Under the pieces are notes generated by a model, which did no database searches, had not been told where the DNA came from, and was given only the letters and a program-made list of their open reading frames with translations. 64,000 nucleotides of DNA, taken from the NCBI GenBank assembly GCA_963676845.2, contig CAXXKK010000006.1, forward strand, positions 127,966-191,965. The letters are read 5' to 3'. A program made the position numbers and the translations under genes. Every line of letters starts with the position of its first letter. The stretch's first letter is position 1. This stretch comes from G963662675 sp963676845. GTDB taxonomy: Bacteria; Bacteroidota; Bacteroidia; Bacteroidales; Prolixibacteraceae. Positions 20,103-30,542 of the stretch are shown one piece after another.

Positions 20103-22160
20103 TATTTCCAAAATCGGATAATCAAAACCTCTACAAATACAAAGATTACACTTAAAGCGATAAAATATTTCCAGAGCCCGGTGCTGTTGTTGTTTGAGGC
20201 AATAATCTCTTTGAATTCGGGAATGTTACTGTCGTAAAGTTGAGCTTCAATTTGATTGTTTTCAATAAAGCTTAGAAGATCCTTATTCGTATATGTTTCA
20301 GAAAGTGATTCTGACCTATCGTAGTTGTAAGAAAGGGATTTTACAAATTCATTATTCGATTTTATTTCATAGAATCCAGCTTCTGAAATAAATGCCCTTG
20401 GGTTAATTCTGAAATAGTCAATTCTGTCTGCAAGTATAGGTAGCTTACTGCTTTCACCTTTTTTATTGCTTATTGTTGCCTGATCCTGACTGCTTTCAGA
20501 TTGCTTATTTCGTTTTACTTCAATCAGATTTTCGTCATTTAAATCCATATTGAATGACTTGTGGCTCATAGCTATTTAAGGCCATATTGTAAATCACAGG
20601 GACAAACAGTGTTTGCTTGTAAAAATCACTTATTTTCAGAATCTAATGGGAAACTGAATTTGTAGATCTTTCCATATCCAAATGGTGTTTCAGTAAAGGC
20701 AGCACTTCCGTTATTGCTAGTGATTACATTTGTTTCACGACTGGATGAATATCTTTGAAAACGGTAGGATTCTTTAATATATGGCAGCTCAATATCTTCA
20801 TCTTCCCGAAGGAACACCTCCGAAAATAATTCATGCTGATAATTTAAAGCATCCATCTTTAAAGTTGTAGTATCTTTCGTACTTAACTGACTTGTTTCTA
20901 ATCGGCTAAAAAGATAATTATATGATTCAATATTAACGTTGTTGCCTGGGAAAATACAAATACTACCACCATTATTGGTAAAGTCGATAAGAGCATTCGA
21001 TAGCCCATTGGAAAGCTCATTTAAGTTAAGAAGATAAATGCACTGGTACGAATTAAAATTACTTAGTTGAAGTTTATCTTCATCCATAACAGAAAGCTCT
21101 ATATGCTCATCATCTGTAAAAAGTTTTTCGAGTAGTTCTGAGCTGTTTCTCTCCGGTTTTATCAATGGCAAGAGCATTAATCTTTTCCTGAACTTCGTAG
21201 CTATAATAGAAGGAATTGTCAAAAACAACAGGGTAGTCATCCAATTCAACTTTACCCCAATAGGTGCCGGGAAAGTTGTTTTGGTAGCTTAACTCAAGCT
21301 CTAAACTTTCATTAGGATTGATAGTAATTGGATTTATTGCTTTAAGCGTGTCGTTAATAAAAAGCCTTACCGGAAGATCAGCATAGGTTTCCTGAGACAG
21401 ATTTAAAACTCTTGCATGAAGGGTTTCCTGCTGATTTAAACGTCTTCCGGGAGATTCAAACCAACAAAGTATCAACTATTAAGTTATTCTCATTTTCCGG
21501 AGCAAACTGAATGAAATAATGAAAAACTTGATTGTTATCTTTTAACTCTTCAATATCAGTAGTATATTTTTGAAAGTCCGATAGAAAATAAAAAGAAGCA
21601 AAGGCATTTTCTGACACCTGTTTTATCCTGTTTTTCAGAAATTGGTCTACCATTGATAATTTTAGAGCCTTTGCACTTTCCTGTGTTTGTGATATTGCAG
21701 AAATAGCTTGTTCCTTGCTTAAAAGTTGTTGTCCATTCTCGTTAAGTTCATTATTCAAAATAAAGAAACTCACACCTGGCCCATAACTATTTATGATATC
21801 AATTGCGGTGTTTTTTGCATGATCCAGAAGAATACCGTTCGTATTCATTCTTTTCATACTGAAAGAATTATCGATATAAATCCCAACAATCTGACTGGAT
21901 GATTTTTCATTTTGTTTATTCGCAGGAAAATAGGGTTGGGAAAAGGCAATAACCAGAAAAATAATTGCTAATATTCTTGATAAAAGAATAAGCAGCTGTT
22001 TTAGATTGTTTTTCTTGCGTGATTCCTGTCGTATTGCTTTTAGGAAACCAACCTGGCTAAAGTAAACTGTTTTGTATCGTTTAAAATGAAAGAAATGAAT
22101 AAGGATAGGTATTGCAATTAACACCAGGGCATACAAAAATTTTGGATCGATAAACCTCAT
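20102..22160 (-). pseudogene. BatA-domain membrane protein, four frameshifts
   Basis: The N-terminus MRFIDPKFLYALVLIAIPIL plus HFFHFKRYKTVYFS is the BatA domain with two membrane helices. A von Willebrand-like segment follows (VGIYIDNSFSMKR, an SxS metal-site-like motif). The rest is a large periplasmic part and a final helix (YFIALSVIFVFVEVLIIRFW). The pieces run in successive frames with one extra base each near 21460, 21147, 20632 and 20576. Joined, they make ~680 residues, similar to other Bacteroidota BatA-containing proteins, which sit in the inner membrane and whose exact job is unknown. A related VWA-type protein is at 51069-53159. Confidence 0.75.
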
Positions 22161-22273
22161 TCTTCTCTTTTTTTAAGAAGTTCAAATTTAACAGAAAACC
22201 TATACTTTAAAGGAATTCACAGGATTTTTCTAATGAATGGTTAAAAACTTAGTAGACATGCTCACTGCCTAAC

Positions 22274-24347
22274 TTATTTCTTTTCTTCCGGATATTCTAT
22301 CCTTACATGATAAATATTAAGGAACTTCTCGGTAAGTGTTTCTTTAATTATTCGGATATCTCGTAATGTGAGGTTCTGTATTGTCCAGTTGTCCGTCATC
22401 AAGTTTTTGCTGAACCATTGTTTCAATCTTATTATAAATGGTTTCATGGGTCTTTTTCTTTTAATGAACGAACAGCAGCTTCAATACCATCAATAATCAT
22501 GACCACTGAGGTTTCCTTGCTTTTAGGTTTTGGTCCTGGATAGGTAAAGTCTTTTGTGCTAACATCCTGATCCGGATTTTCATTTTTGTAAAGCGTGTAA
22601 AAAATACTTTGCCTGAGTTGTTCCATGATGCGAACGAATGAAATCAATAATAGGATCAGGTAAGCTATGCTTTTGTGCCAGTTTTACACCATAGCTGACA
22701 TGGTCAATAATTACTTTGGCGCTTTCTTTATAGTCCATTTTTTCATGAGGGCTTGCTTCTCCTTGTTGATTTTCAATAAAATATATGGGTTGGTTGGTTT
22801 TGCCAATGTCGTGATATAAGGCACCTGCATAAGCTAGAAATGGGTTTCCTCCGATTTTTAAGATTACAGCTTCAGCAAGACTTGCTATTTGTAACGAATG
22901 CTGAAATGTGCCGGGAGCTTCTTCTGCAAGTTTCCTTAATAATGGTTGATTAGTGTTTGAAAGTTCAATTAATGTAACATCTGAAACAAAATTGAAGAGT
23001 TTTTTCAAAAATGTAAATCAACAAATAGGAGATAAGAATAAGAATGGAGTTTAATCCAAACCAAATTAAATCCGGCCATTCTATAGATTGAATATTGCCT
23101 TCCTGAACTAATGAAAGGGCTATGAATACAACAGAATAACTCAAAAATACCCAAATGGCAGTATAAATTAAGTGTGACCTTCGGTGTAATTTATTTAAAC
23201 TGAAAACAGCAATTATACCGGCAATTAGGTTTAGAAAAATAAATTCATAATTATTGGGAGCGAAGTAGCCGATTAATAAGGAGGCAACAAGTAAAGTAAA
23301 AATTGCAGATCTGGAATCGAAAAAGATACGAATGAAAATTGGCAGAATTGCCAGAGGAACCAGATAGATATTTAGGTTATCCATTGATGAAATTAAACTG
23401 GACACAAATGTCATCAGAACAATCATCATCAGGATAAAACTAAAATGTAATTTGTTCTTGAAAATCTCAGGCCGGAATATAACCAGATAAAGAATCATGA
23501 TAAGCAGACAAGCAATTATCAGGATCAATTTTCCTAAAATAATCAGGTAAGAATCAATATCTTCACCGAGTTTCGATTCATAACTTTCTTTTAGTGATTC
23601 AAGGATCAAGTAGTTGTCGGATGTGACAATATCTCCTTGGGATATAATTCGTTCTCCGGCTTGAATCATTCCTTCAGTTGTCGAGATTGAACTAATCAGA
23701 TTATCAAGCTCTTGTGTGCTGAATTCTTCATTGTAAATTAAGTTTTCCTGAATGAAATCTGTGAAATTTACATGCTGACTTAATATTGCAAATTGATCAC
23801 CTATTAGATTTTGAGTGCTATCCGATATTTCCTGAAATGCTGTTTTTAATGAGTGAATGGTAGAAACAGGAGCCTTTTCTGCAATCTTATTCGTAATGAT
23901 GAATAGCTCATCTTTTTCTGCTAAAACAGGATAGGTTTCTGGAGACTGTGAAATAATGCCGGTTTCATAAATATCTTCAAGTGTTGTCATTAACGTCATG
24001 ATTATCCCAGGCGTTAAAACAGGAACATCTTCCCGCACAGACTCAAGTTTGATTTTAAAATTTTGTGTTTGTTGTATACCTATCAGGGTATCTTCATCAA
24101 AGTAGGGGAGGAATTGCTGTTCAATGGAATCTTTTTCAACTTCTACAACTTCACTGGGTTTATTTATCGCAAAATCGAATGGGGCGATCAGGGTTTCGTG
24201 TCTCCATGGAGCATTTTTCTGAAACTCATATTGAAAGCGACTTTGCCCGGGAATAATAAGGTAAAGCAGGAAAACTGAAGCAATTAAAACAACAGCGATG
24301 TAAAAAATATGATAGTATCGAGACAGTCGGGTTAATAACTTTTTCAT
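22274..24347 (-). pseudogene. 7TM-HD phosphohydrolase (PgpH-like), four frameshifts
   Basis: The first 455 residues have an N-terminal membrane helix, an extracytoplasmic 7TMR-HDED-like domain (QNFKIKLESVREDVPVLTPG) and seven hydrophobic segments. An HD phosphohydrolase domain follows: SNTNQPLLRKLAEEAPGTFQ, YHDIGKTNQPIYF, then SHHGTTQAKYF and YPGPKPKSKETSVVMIIDGI. In characterised homologues this domain cleaves cyclic di-AMP at the membrane. Extra bases near 23000-23005, 22599-22604, 22453-22457 and 22385-22386 break the frame. The repaired end is NIYHVRIEYPEEKK with stop at 22274. No catalytic residue appears lost. The gene is separated from the BatA-like gene by 113 nt on the same strand. 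Confidence 0.85.
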
Positions 24348-24399
24348 AAATACAAAGTTGACTCTTTTTTATATGCAATGAAAACTAATGTTGAAATTT

Positions 24400-24407
24400 T
24401 ATCTTTG
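24400..24407 (+). promoter_or_regulatory. Possible -7 element for the NlpC/P60 gene
   Basis: TATCTTTG matches TAnnTTTG in the divergent spacer 115 nt before the start. No TTG is found at the expected -33 distance, so support is partial. Confidence 0.4.
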
Positions 24408-24521
24408 AATAATAAAAGTAATAATTTCTTTCATGTAATTGGTCAACAGCCGTTGTTTGTGAAATTAATTCACGGGCTAAAAAGCTAAATTTCATGCTCT
24501 GTTAAAAAGAAAAATAAGTAT

Positions 24522-25311
24522 ATGAATTACGGTATTTCAGGATTAAGTATCATTCCTGTTCGTAAAGAACCTTCCGAAAAAAGTGAAATGATTTCCCAGG
24601 TATTGTTTGGGGAACATTTTACCGTTCATGAACAAATTGTTGGCTGGTGCCGGATTTCAATGGCTTATGATGGTTATGAAGGCTGGGTAGATCAGAAGAT
24701 GATAACACCTTTAAGTACACGTTTCTTATCAGAAGATTGAAAAATCACCTTCAGCCGTTTCTACAGATATCTTCAACCTGGTTCCCGTTAATGATGAACA
24801 GAACATCATGATTGTTGCAGGTAGCTCTTTGCCTTGCTGGAGGCCTTATAAGCATGAGTTTTCTATTGGCAGGGAAATCCATCAAATGAAGGGAAAATAT
24901 ATGTATCACCAGCCTGAAAACATCCGAAAGTTTATGGTGAATCAGGCCTTGATGTTTTTTAATGCTCCATACCTGTGGGGAGGTCGTTCTCCTTTTGGCA
25001 TCGATTGCTCCGGTTTCTCTCAAATCATATATAAAATGGCCGGAATAAAAATTCCCCGCGATGCAAAAGATCAGGTTCATCTGGGTGTTGCTATCAGTTT
25101 TGTGGAAGAAGCTTTGCCTGGCGATCTCGCATTTTTTGATAATGATGAAGGAAACATTACACATGTTGGAATCATTTGGGAGAAGAATAAAATCATCCAT
25201 GCATCCGGACAGGTGAGAATTGATAATGTCGACCAGTTTGGAATCTTTAATGTAGATACCAAGCGCTATTCGCACAAAATGCGTGTTATGAAACGAATTA
25301 TTGAACCTTAA
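24522..25311 (+). pseudogene. NlpC/P60 cell-wall hydrolase, one frameshift
   Basis: An SH3b-like N-terminal part (LSIIPVRKEPSEKSEMISQ, then GWVDQKMITPL) is followed by an NlpC/P60 papain-like domain. The catalytic Cys is in GIDCSGFSQ, the His in NITHVGIIW, and KIIHASGQVRID follows. These enzymes cut gamma-D-Glu-diaminopimelate bonds in peptidoglycan. One extra base near 24732-24735 ends the first frame at FLSED. Without it the text continues FLSEIEKSPSAVSTDIF without a break to 25311 (~262 residues). There is no obvious signal peptide, as in the YkfC-like cytoplasmic recyclers. It is the last broken gene on the left side of the window. A NUDIX gene follows 13 nt later. Confidence 0.83.
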
Positions 25312-25324
25312 CTTTTAATTGCAA

Positions 25325-25753
25325 ATGTATACCTACAAATACCCTCGTCCATCCGTTACTGTCGATGCAATTATCGTGGAAAAGAAATTGAATAAGCTGC
25401 TTTTGATTCAACGGGGCAATGATCCTTTTGCCGGACTTTGGGCTTTGCCAGGTGGCTTTATTGAAATGGATGAATTGCTGGCGGATAGTTGCCGCAGGGA
25501 ATTGGAAGAAGAAACCAAGTTGAAGATAGGAGAGTTGAAGCAGTTTAAAACTTACGATGCTGTTAACCGTGATCCCCGCGGAAGGACAATCTCGGTTGTT
25601 TATTATGCTTTTGTAGATGCCGAAGAAAAAGTAGAAGGCTCGGATGATGCCATAAACGCAGACTGGTTCCCACTAAATGAACTTCCCCAACTGGCATTTG
25701 ATCATGCCGAGATTATTTCTGAGTTTATCGATAACTTGGATAAGTTACAGTAA
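25325..25753 (+). CDS. NUDIX hydrolase (ADP-ribose pyrophosphatase-like)
   Basis: A 142-residue NUDIX protein. The Nudix box spans GGFIEMDELLADSCRRELEE, in the form G-x5-E-x7-RE-x2-EE, with K where the family usually has G after the EE pair. The N-terminal YPRPSVTVDAIIVE and the GLWALPGGF segment are typical of the NUDIX subfamily acting on ADP-ribose or related nucleoside diphosphate derivatives. ATG 25325 is preferred over an in-frame TTG two codons upstream. It lies close behind the NlpC/P60 gene and is probably co-transcribed. Substrate is not determinable. Confidence 0.88.
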   Translation: MYTYKYPRPSVTVDAIIVEKKLNKLLLIQRGNDPFAGLWALPGGFIEMDELLADSCRRELEEETKLKIGELKQFKTYDAVNRDPRGRTISVVYYAFVDAEEKVEGSDDAINADWFPLNELPQLAFDHAEIISEFIDNLDKLQ

Positions 25754-25904
25754 ACATTTCCAAACAAATTTTCTGAAACTACATTGTGTCTTTATTTGCA
25801 GGGTGACATAATTTTTAAAATAATTAATTAAATTGAGCTGTTTTTTTAAATCTATTTATAAATAGGCTTAGCAACTGAAAAAGCAATAAATAAAAACCCA
25901 ATTC

Positions 25905-27035
25905 ATGAGATTATTAATTATCGTTATTCTATTTCTATCTCTCAGTTCCTGCTCCCAATCAGGGAAAAATGAAACAGAGCTTGTTAGCCCTGAAAATGCA
26001 ATATCCAGAGATATTCAACTGTCTGATTTGGCTGATGATATTTCATATATTCCGCTATCCAATGAAGAACCAATTGGACAAATAGCACGAATAAAAACTT
26101 CAGGTGACTTGTTTTTTATTGCTGCCTATGGAGAAGATATTCTTGTTTTTGATAAGGAAGGGAAATTCCAACATAAAATCGGGCGAACAGGAAATGGTCC
26201 GGATGAATATATGACTGGAATTTATTTCACAATTGACAATGAAAACAGACTTGTATATGTTCTTGATAACCAGAGAATACTTAAATATACTTTTAGAGGG
26301 GAGTTCCAATCCGAGATTTCAATAGCAAAATATGGTGTGTTTTACGATATCGCTTTCCACGATGGACTGATTTATCTTTTTGATTTTATCTCATTCGGAT
26401 ATGCAAAATATGACTGGATAGTGCTAGATAATGAAGGTGAGCTGGTTTCAACAAAACTCAATAATATTCCTGATTTTCCGTCTCAGGAAGGAGGAAGTGG
26501 GTTTATATTCTCAGATAATCAATCTCTGTTTTATATGAATTTATTTAACGACACCATTTTTTCAATTTCAGGAACTGATTATCAGGCTGCTTATATTCTT
26601 CCCGAGAATGCCAGACAAATTACAAATCCCAATACAGATGAAAAGAACTTTACGATACTTGATGCTGTAAAAACACCAGATCAATTAATTATTCGCTATA
26701 TGTTGGATAATGTCTTTTGTATATCTGTAAAAGATAAAAATGAACAGAACTTACAGCTTGCAGGAAGTTTAGAGCAAATGAGTTATGTTGATGAAGGTCC
26801 CGGATTCGTGAATGATCTGGATGGAGGTTGTCCGTTTGTACCTAAAGATTACTTTTCAAGCTTTGGATTATATGGGTATAGAAATGCCTATGAACTTATC
26901 GAATATGTAAACTCTACTAAATTCAAAAACGCAACACCCCAATATCCGGGAAAGAAAGCAGAACTGGAAAAACTGGCAAATAGCTTAGATGAGAATGATA
27001 ATCCTGTATTAATGTTGGTGAAGCTGAAAGAATGA
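25905..27035 (+). CDS. Six-bladed beta-propeller lipoprotein (7)
   Basis: The leader MRLLIIVILFLSLSSC-S (LSSC lipobox) is followed by ISRDIQLSDLADDISYIPL, a start of the propeller shared with other copies. The blade signature is GRTGNGPDEYMTGIYF near residue 95, with NLFNDTIFSISG near 210. The ending is YELIEYVNSTKFKNATPQYP and KKAELEKLANSL-DENDNPVLMLVKLKE, a diverged form of the 141-nt module at 9456 and 10698. First of three tandem copies with 34- and 64-nt gaps, so an operon is likely. Surface or periplasmic lipoprotein of unknown function. Confidence 0.88.
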   Translation: MRLLIIVILFLSLSSCSQSGKNETELVSPENAISRDIQLSDLADDISYIPLSNEEPIGQIARIKTSGDLFFIAAYGEDILVFDKEGKFQHKIGRTGNGPDEYMTGIYFTIDNENRLVYVLDNQRILKYTFRGEFQSEISIAKYGVFYDIAFHDGLIYLFDFISFGYAKYDWIVLDNEGELVSTKLNNIPDFPSQEGGSGFIFSDNQSLFYMNLFNDTIFSISGTDYQAAYILPENARQITNPNTDEKNFTILDAVKTPDQLIIRYMLDNVFCISVKDKNEQNLQLAGSLEQMSYVDEGPGFVNDLDGGCPFVPKDYFSSFGLYGYRNAYELIEYVNSTKFKNATPQYPGKKAELEKLANSLDENDNPVLMLVKLKE

Positions 27036-27069
27036 AAACGATAAAGTCTAAAACTCAAAATCAGTATAA

Positions 27070-28335
27070 ATGAGAATTAACAAATTCTATTTCTTACTAT
27101 TATTACTTTTTGTTGCTTGTAATAATTCACCACAAACAGATAAAACTGAAAATAGAATAGATTCACTGCCTCAAAATGAAGTTCCTCCGAAAACATCTAC
27201 TAATGAGGTAATTAAAAATGAAACGGATGAGAATTCAATACCTAAAGTTGACATTTCAAATGTCCAAAATACTACAGAAATAAAACTTTCGGATCTGGGA
27301 CAAGTTGATATACAGTATATTCCTTTGGAAACAAAAGCAAGTAGCTTATTTGTAGAAACATTTAATACTAAATTGCAATTTGGTAAGGATGCTTATTATA
27401 TAAATGGTAATAATAAGCTTTTGAAATTTTCATTAAATGGAAATTTCGAACGGGAAATTGGACTAAGAGGTAATGGCCCGAACGAATATCACAGCTTAAT
27501 GGATTATAGTATCGACAATGTTAATAATTGGGTTTGCGTTCTATGTTATATCAATCATAAAATCTATGTGTATGATACCTCTGGCAATTTTGTTAAGGCA
27601 TTTGATTGTCCGGAAAAAACAACAAAGATTATATGTAATGAGGGGAAAATTTTATGTGGTATTGAAAATTTAGGAGATTCTGAATATAGTTTTATTTTGA
27701 TTGATTATGATGGTCAAATCATTGATAAATACCCAAACAAGAATAAATATAAGATTGGTAAAATTCCAAACTTCACAGATGAATTCTTTTATTATTCAAG
27801 AGATGATAAGTTATTTATAAAGGAAACCCATAGTGATACGATCTTTTCTTTTGAAGATTCTCAACTTAAACCTTATTTAATTTTAAATAGAGGGAATAAA
27901 AGATTTCCAACAGAATTAAGAATCTCAAATTCAATGGAACAGGGGTACAATAATATGTTGGAGTCATTCAAATACATCTGTGAGAAAACAGTTTTAGAAA
28001 CTGATTCTTACATCTATTCTAATTTTACATATAATGGTGAAGATCATTGTTATTTAGTTTCAAAGAATGGCTCTAACCCATTTTTTAAAGTCTCTGCAAG
28101 TGGAATTATAAATGATATTGATGGTGGTCCAAATATTTGGGTTAAAGCATCAAAAGATGAAAATAACCTTTTTTCATGGATAGAAGCCTATGAACTTATC
28201 GAATACGTAAATTCTACTGAATTCCAAAACTCAACGCCCCAATACCCCGAAAAGAAAGCCGAACTGGAAGAACTGGCAAACAGCCTCGATGAAAACGATA
28301 ATCCCGTTTTGATGTTTGTGAAGTTGAAGGAATAA
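27070..28335 (+). CDS. Six-bladed beta-propeller lipoprotein (8)
   Basis: The leader MRINKFYFLLLLLFVAC-N has an FVAC lipobox. Unlike its neighbours it has a ~60-residue polar, Asn/Glu-rich linker (DKTENRIDSLPQNEVPPKTS and onward) before the propeller starts at TEIKLSDLGQVDIQYIPLET. The blade motif is GLRGNGPNEYHS near residue 140, with ETHSDTIFSFED near 260. The tail FQNSTPQYPEKKAELEELA and ENDNPVLMFVKLKE is present. The longer linker may hold the propeller farther from the membrane (inference). Middle gene of the tandem trio. Confidence 0.88.
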   Translation: MRINKFYFLLLLLFVACNNSPQTDKTENRIDSLPQNEVPPKTSTNEVIKNETDENSIPKVDISNVQNTTEIKLSDLGQVDIQYIPLETKASSLFVETFNTKLQFGKDAYYINGNNKLLKFSLNGNFEREIGLRGNGPNEYHSLMDYSIDNVNNWVCVLCYINHKIYVYDTSGNFVKAFDCPEKTTKIICNEGKILCGIENLGDSEYSFILIDYDGQIIDKYPNKNKYKIGKIPNFTDEFFYYSRDDKLFIKETHSDTIFSFEDSQLKPYLILNRGNKRFPTELRISNSMEQGYNNMLESFKYICEKTVLETDSYIYSNFTYNGEDHCYLVSKNGSNPFFKVSASGIINDIDGGPNIWVKASKDENNLFSWIEAYELIEYVNSTEFQNSTPQYPEKKAELEELANSLDENDNPVLMFVKLKE

Positions 28336-28399
28336 TATGTTAACTCTGAAAGGGTGGTATTATTTGGGAAGTACTAAATTAGCTAAAAATTAACCTTTT

Positions 28400-29557
28400 A
28401 TGAAATATTATTTCCTGTGTGTAGTTTTTTTATTTATTGCCTGCAATAAAATAGGAATCCCTGAACCTTTGCAAATTAATCTCGGAAATATTAGTGAAAA
28501 GGAAGTGGGGCTTTCAGAGATTGCTGAGTCCATTGAATATATCCCTCTTAATTCTCCTCATGCAATTCAGCATCTTTTCAAAATTGCAAAAACTGATTCA
28601 TTTCTATTTGTTTCAGATTACCCAAATGGTATCCAAATGTATAGAAAAGATGGAAAATTCATTAGTATGATTGGCAGAAAAGGCGGTGGTCCAGGGGAAT
28701 ACATCGATGGGTATAAATTTGCGATTGATGAATCAAACAATAGAATCTATGTCCTTGAAAAACAAAAAATAATCATATATGATTTCCAAAATAACTTCAT
28801 AAAAAACATATCCATTGCAGATTTGGAAACTAATTTCAGGGAAATTGAATATATCAATGATCGCCTTTTCCTTTTTGAAATTAATACAAGTGGATATGCA
28901 AAATACAATTGGGTAGAGTTAGATACATTAGGCCAAATTATCTATACAAAATCAAATACTGTTAAACAGTTTGAATGCAAGATTGGATTTAATTCAGATT
29001 GCTCTTATAAAATTAATAACTCAATTGTTTATTGGGATAAGTATAATGATACCATTTTTCAGGTAAACAGTAGTGGCTTCAGCGCAAAATATGTTTGGGG
29101 TAATTGGGATAACAAACTACCAAAATCAAACATCACATCTAAACAATATGAGAATTTATTTTTAGATCCTTATAATATTATTGAATCTCAAGATTTTCTT
29201 TTTCTATTTTATTTTGAGAAACAAAATTATTGCACAGCTTATCTCAATAAAAAAGATAGACAATTCTACCTAGTTAATAAATCGGAAGATTTTGAAACGA
29301 GATATTGTGGCCCCGGTTTTATAAATGACCTCGATGGAGGATTGAATTTTGCACCCATGGAAAATTATCAGAATGAGGATGGAGATTATCTGTTTAGCTG
29401 GAAATTTGCTTATGATTTTGTTGAATATGTAAACTCTACAAAATTCCAAAATTCTACACTCCAATACCCCGAAAAGAAAGCCGAACTGGAAGAACTGGCA
29501 AATAGCTTAGATGAAAATGACAATCCTATATTGATGTTGGTGAAGTTGATAGAATAG
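28400..29557 (+). CDS. Six-bladed beta-propeller lipoprotein (9)
   Basis: The leader MKYYFLCVVFLFIAC-N has an FIAC lipobox. VGLSEIAESIEYIPLNSP opens the propeller, the blade motif is GRKGGGPGEYIDGYKF near residue 92, and KYNDTIFQVNSSGF lies near 215. The end reads NSTLQYPEKKAELEELANSL and DENDNPILMLVKLIE. It resembles copy 7 more than copy 8 in motifs around GYAKYNWVELD versus GYAKYDWIVLD. Last gene of the trio, followed by a perfect 13-bp inverted repeat. Confidence 0.88.
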   Translation: MKYYFLCVVFLFIACNKIGIPEPLQINLGNISEKEVGLSEIAESIEYIPLNSPHAIQHLFKIAKTDSFLFVSDYPNGIQMYRKDGKFISMIGRKGGGPGEYIDGYKFAIDESNNRIYVLEKQKIIIYDFQNNFIKNISIADLETNFREIEYINDRLFLFEINTSGYAKYNWVELDTLGQIIYTKSNTVKQFECKIGFNSDCSYKINNSIVYWDKYNDTIFQVNSSGFSAKYVWGNWDNKLPKSNITSKQYENLFLDPYNIIESQDFLFLFYFEKQNYCTAYLNKKDRQFYLVNKSEDFETRYCGPGFINDLDGGLNFAPMENYQNEDGDYLFSWKFAYDFVEYVNSTKFQNSTLQYPEKKAELEELANSLDENDNPILMLVKLIE

Positions 29558-29563
29558 TATGCA

Positions 29564-29606
29564 TATCCAGATATGAAAGGTATTTAAAGCCTGTCATATC
29601 TGGATA
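29564..29606. repeat. Perfect 13-bp inverted repeat between converging genes
   Basis: TATCCAGATATGA (29564-29576) and TCATATCTGGATA (29594-29606) pair fully around a 17-nt loop. There is no T-tract on either side, so it may be a non-canonical terminator or an operator-like site at the junction of two converging genes. Confidence 0.6.
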
Positions 29607-29624
29607 CTAGTGCTAATAAGATAA

Positions 29625-30524
29625 TCACCACAGTTTCTCCGGATAAATACCTTTATCTGTTAGCTTCTGTATTTGTTCAACAACAAAGCCTTTATCGTCT
29701 GGATAAGTAACCCCAAACCAGGGGGAATCTGCACTTAAAACCTTCGCTTTTACATCGCCTGATTTGATGGCATTGAAAACCACTGTTGGAATATAAAACT
29801 CAGATTTTGGCAACTGAATATTTTTATCCAGGAATGTTTTAAACTGCTCTTCCAAATGTTGAAAAACTGAAGGATGAAAGCCCCAGAAATTCATTGAGAC
29901 AGGAGCATTTTCATCCAATTCCATTTTAGAAGCATTTTCATCTGTATAGTATATTTTATCACCTTCACGGGCAATTTTAGTGCGCTCGGTTATTTCTACA
30001 AGGTTGCCATCTGAATCAGATTTGCAAACACCGCGTGAAACTGTTCCAAAATCGGAAAGTGTATTTTTCAACAAATAGCCCACCATGGCATAATTGGAAG
30101 GAGAAACTTCATCTTGGAAGAAATCAGCAATGGTTTGAAAAGCAGGTGCTCCATAAAAATCATCAGCGTTAATAGCAATGAAAGGTTCATCAATAACATC
30201 TTTCCCCATTAAGATAGCGTGTCCGGTTCCCCATGGTTTTTCGCGGCCTTCGGGCAATGTGTAACCTTCAGGTAGTTTGTCCAATTCCTGATAAACATAC
30301 TCAACTTCAATTTTGCCTTTCAATTTGTCGTTAAAACGAGCTTTAAACTCTTCAGCAAAACAGGAACGGATTACAAAGACGACTTTGCCAAATCCGGCTC
30401 GTATGGCATCAAAAATTGAATATTCCAAGATAGTTTCACCATTAGGCCCAACAGGCTCAACTTGTTTTAGTCCGCCATAACGGCTTCCCATTCCGGCCGC
30501 TAAAATCAGTAAGGTAGGTTTCAT
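29625..30524 (-). CDS. Sugar-nucleotidyltransferase-like protein
   Basis: Opens with LILAAGMGSRYGGLKQVEP, the G-x-G-x-R signature of NTP-transferase (GT-A-like) enzymes that join sugar-1-phosphates to nucleotides. INADDFYGA near residue 120 supplies the metal-binding Asp residues. The 299-residue length fits single-domain members and there is no C-terminal left-handed helix domain. The usual pathway is nucleotide-sugar supply for polysaccharides, but substrate is not readable. The following gamma-carbonic anhydrase gene starts upstream on the same strand with an 18-nt gap, suggesting one transcript. Confidence 0.85.
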   Translation of the reverse strand: MKPTLLILAAGMGSRYGGLKQVEPVGPNGETILEYSIFDAIRAGFGKVVFVIRSCFAEEFKARFNDKLKGKIEVEYVYQELDKLPEGYTLPEGREKPWGTGHAILMGKDVIDEPFIAINADDFYGAPAFQTIADFFQDEVSPSNYAMVGYLLKNTLSDFGTVSRGVCKSDSDGNLVEITERTKIAREGDKIYYTDENASKMELDENAPVSMNFWGFHPSVFQHLEEQFKTFLDKNIQLPKSEFYIPTVVFNAIKSGDVKAKVLSADSPWFGVTYPDDKGFVVEQIQKLTDKGIYPEKLW

Positions 30525-30542
30525 TGAATGTCTTTTAAATGT

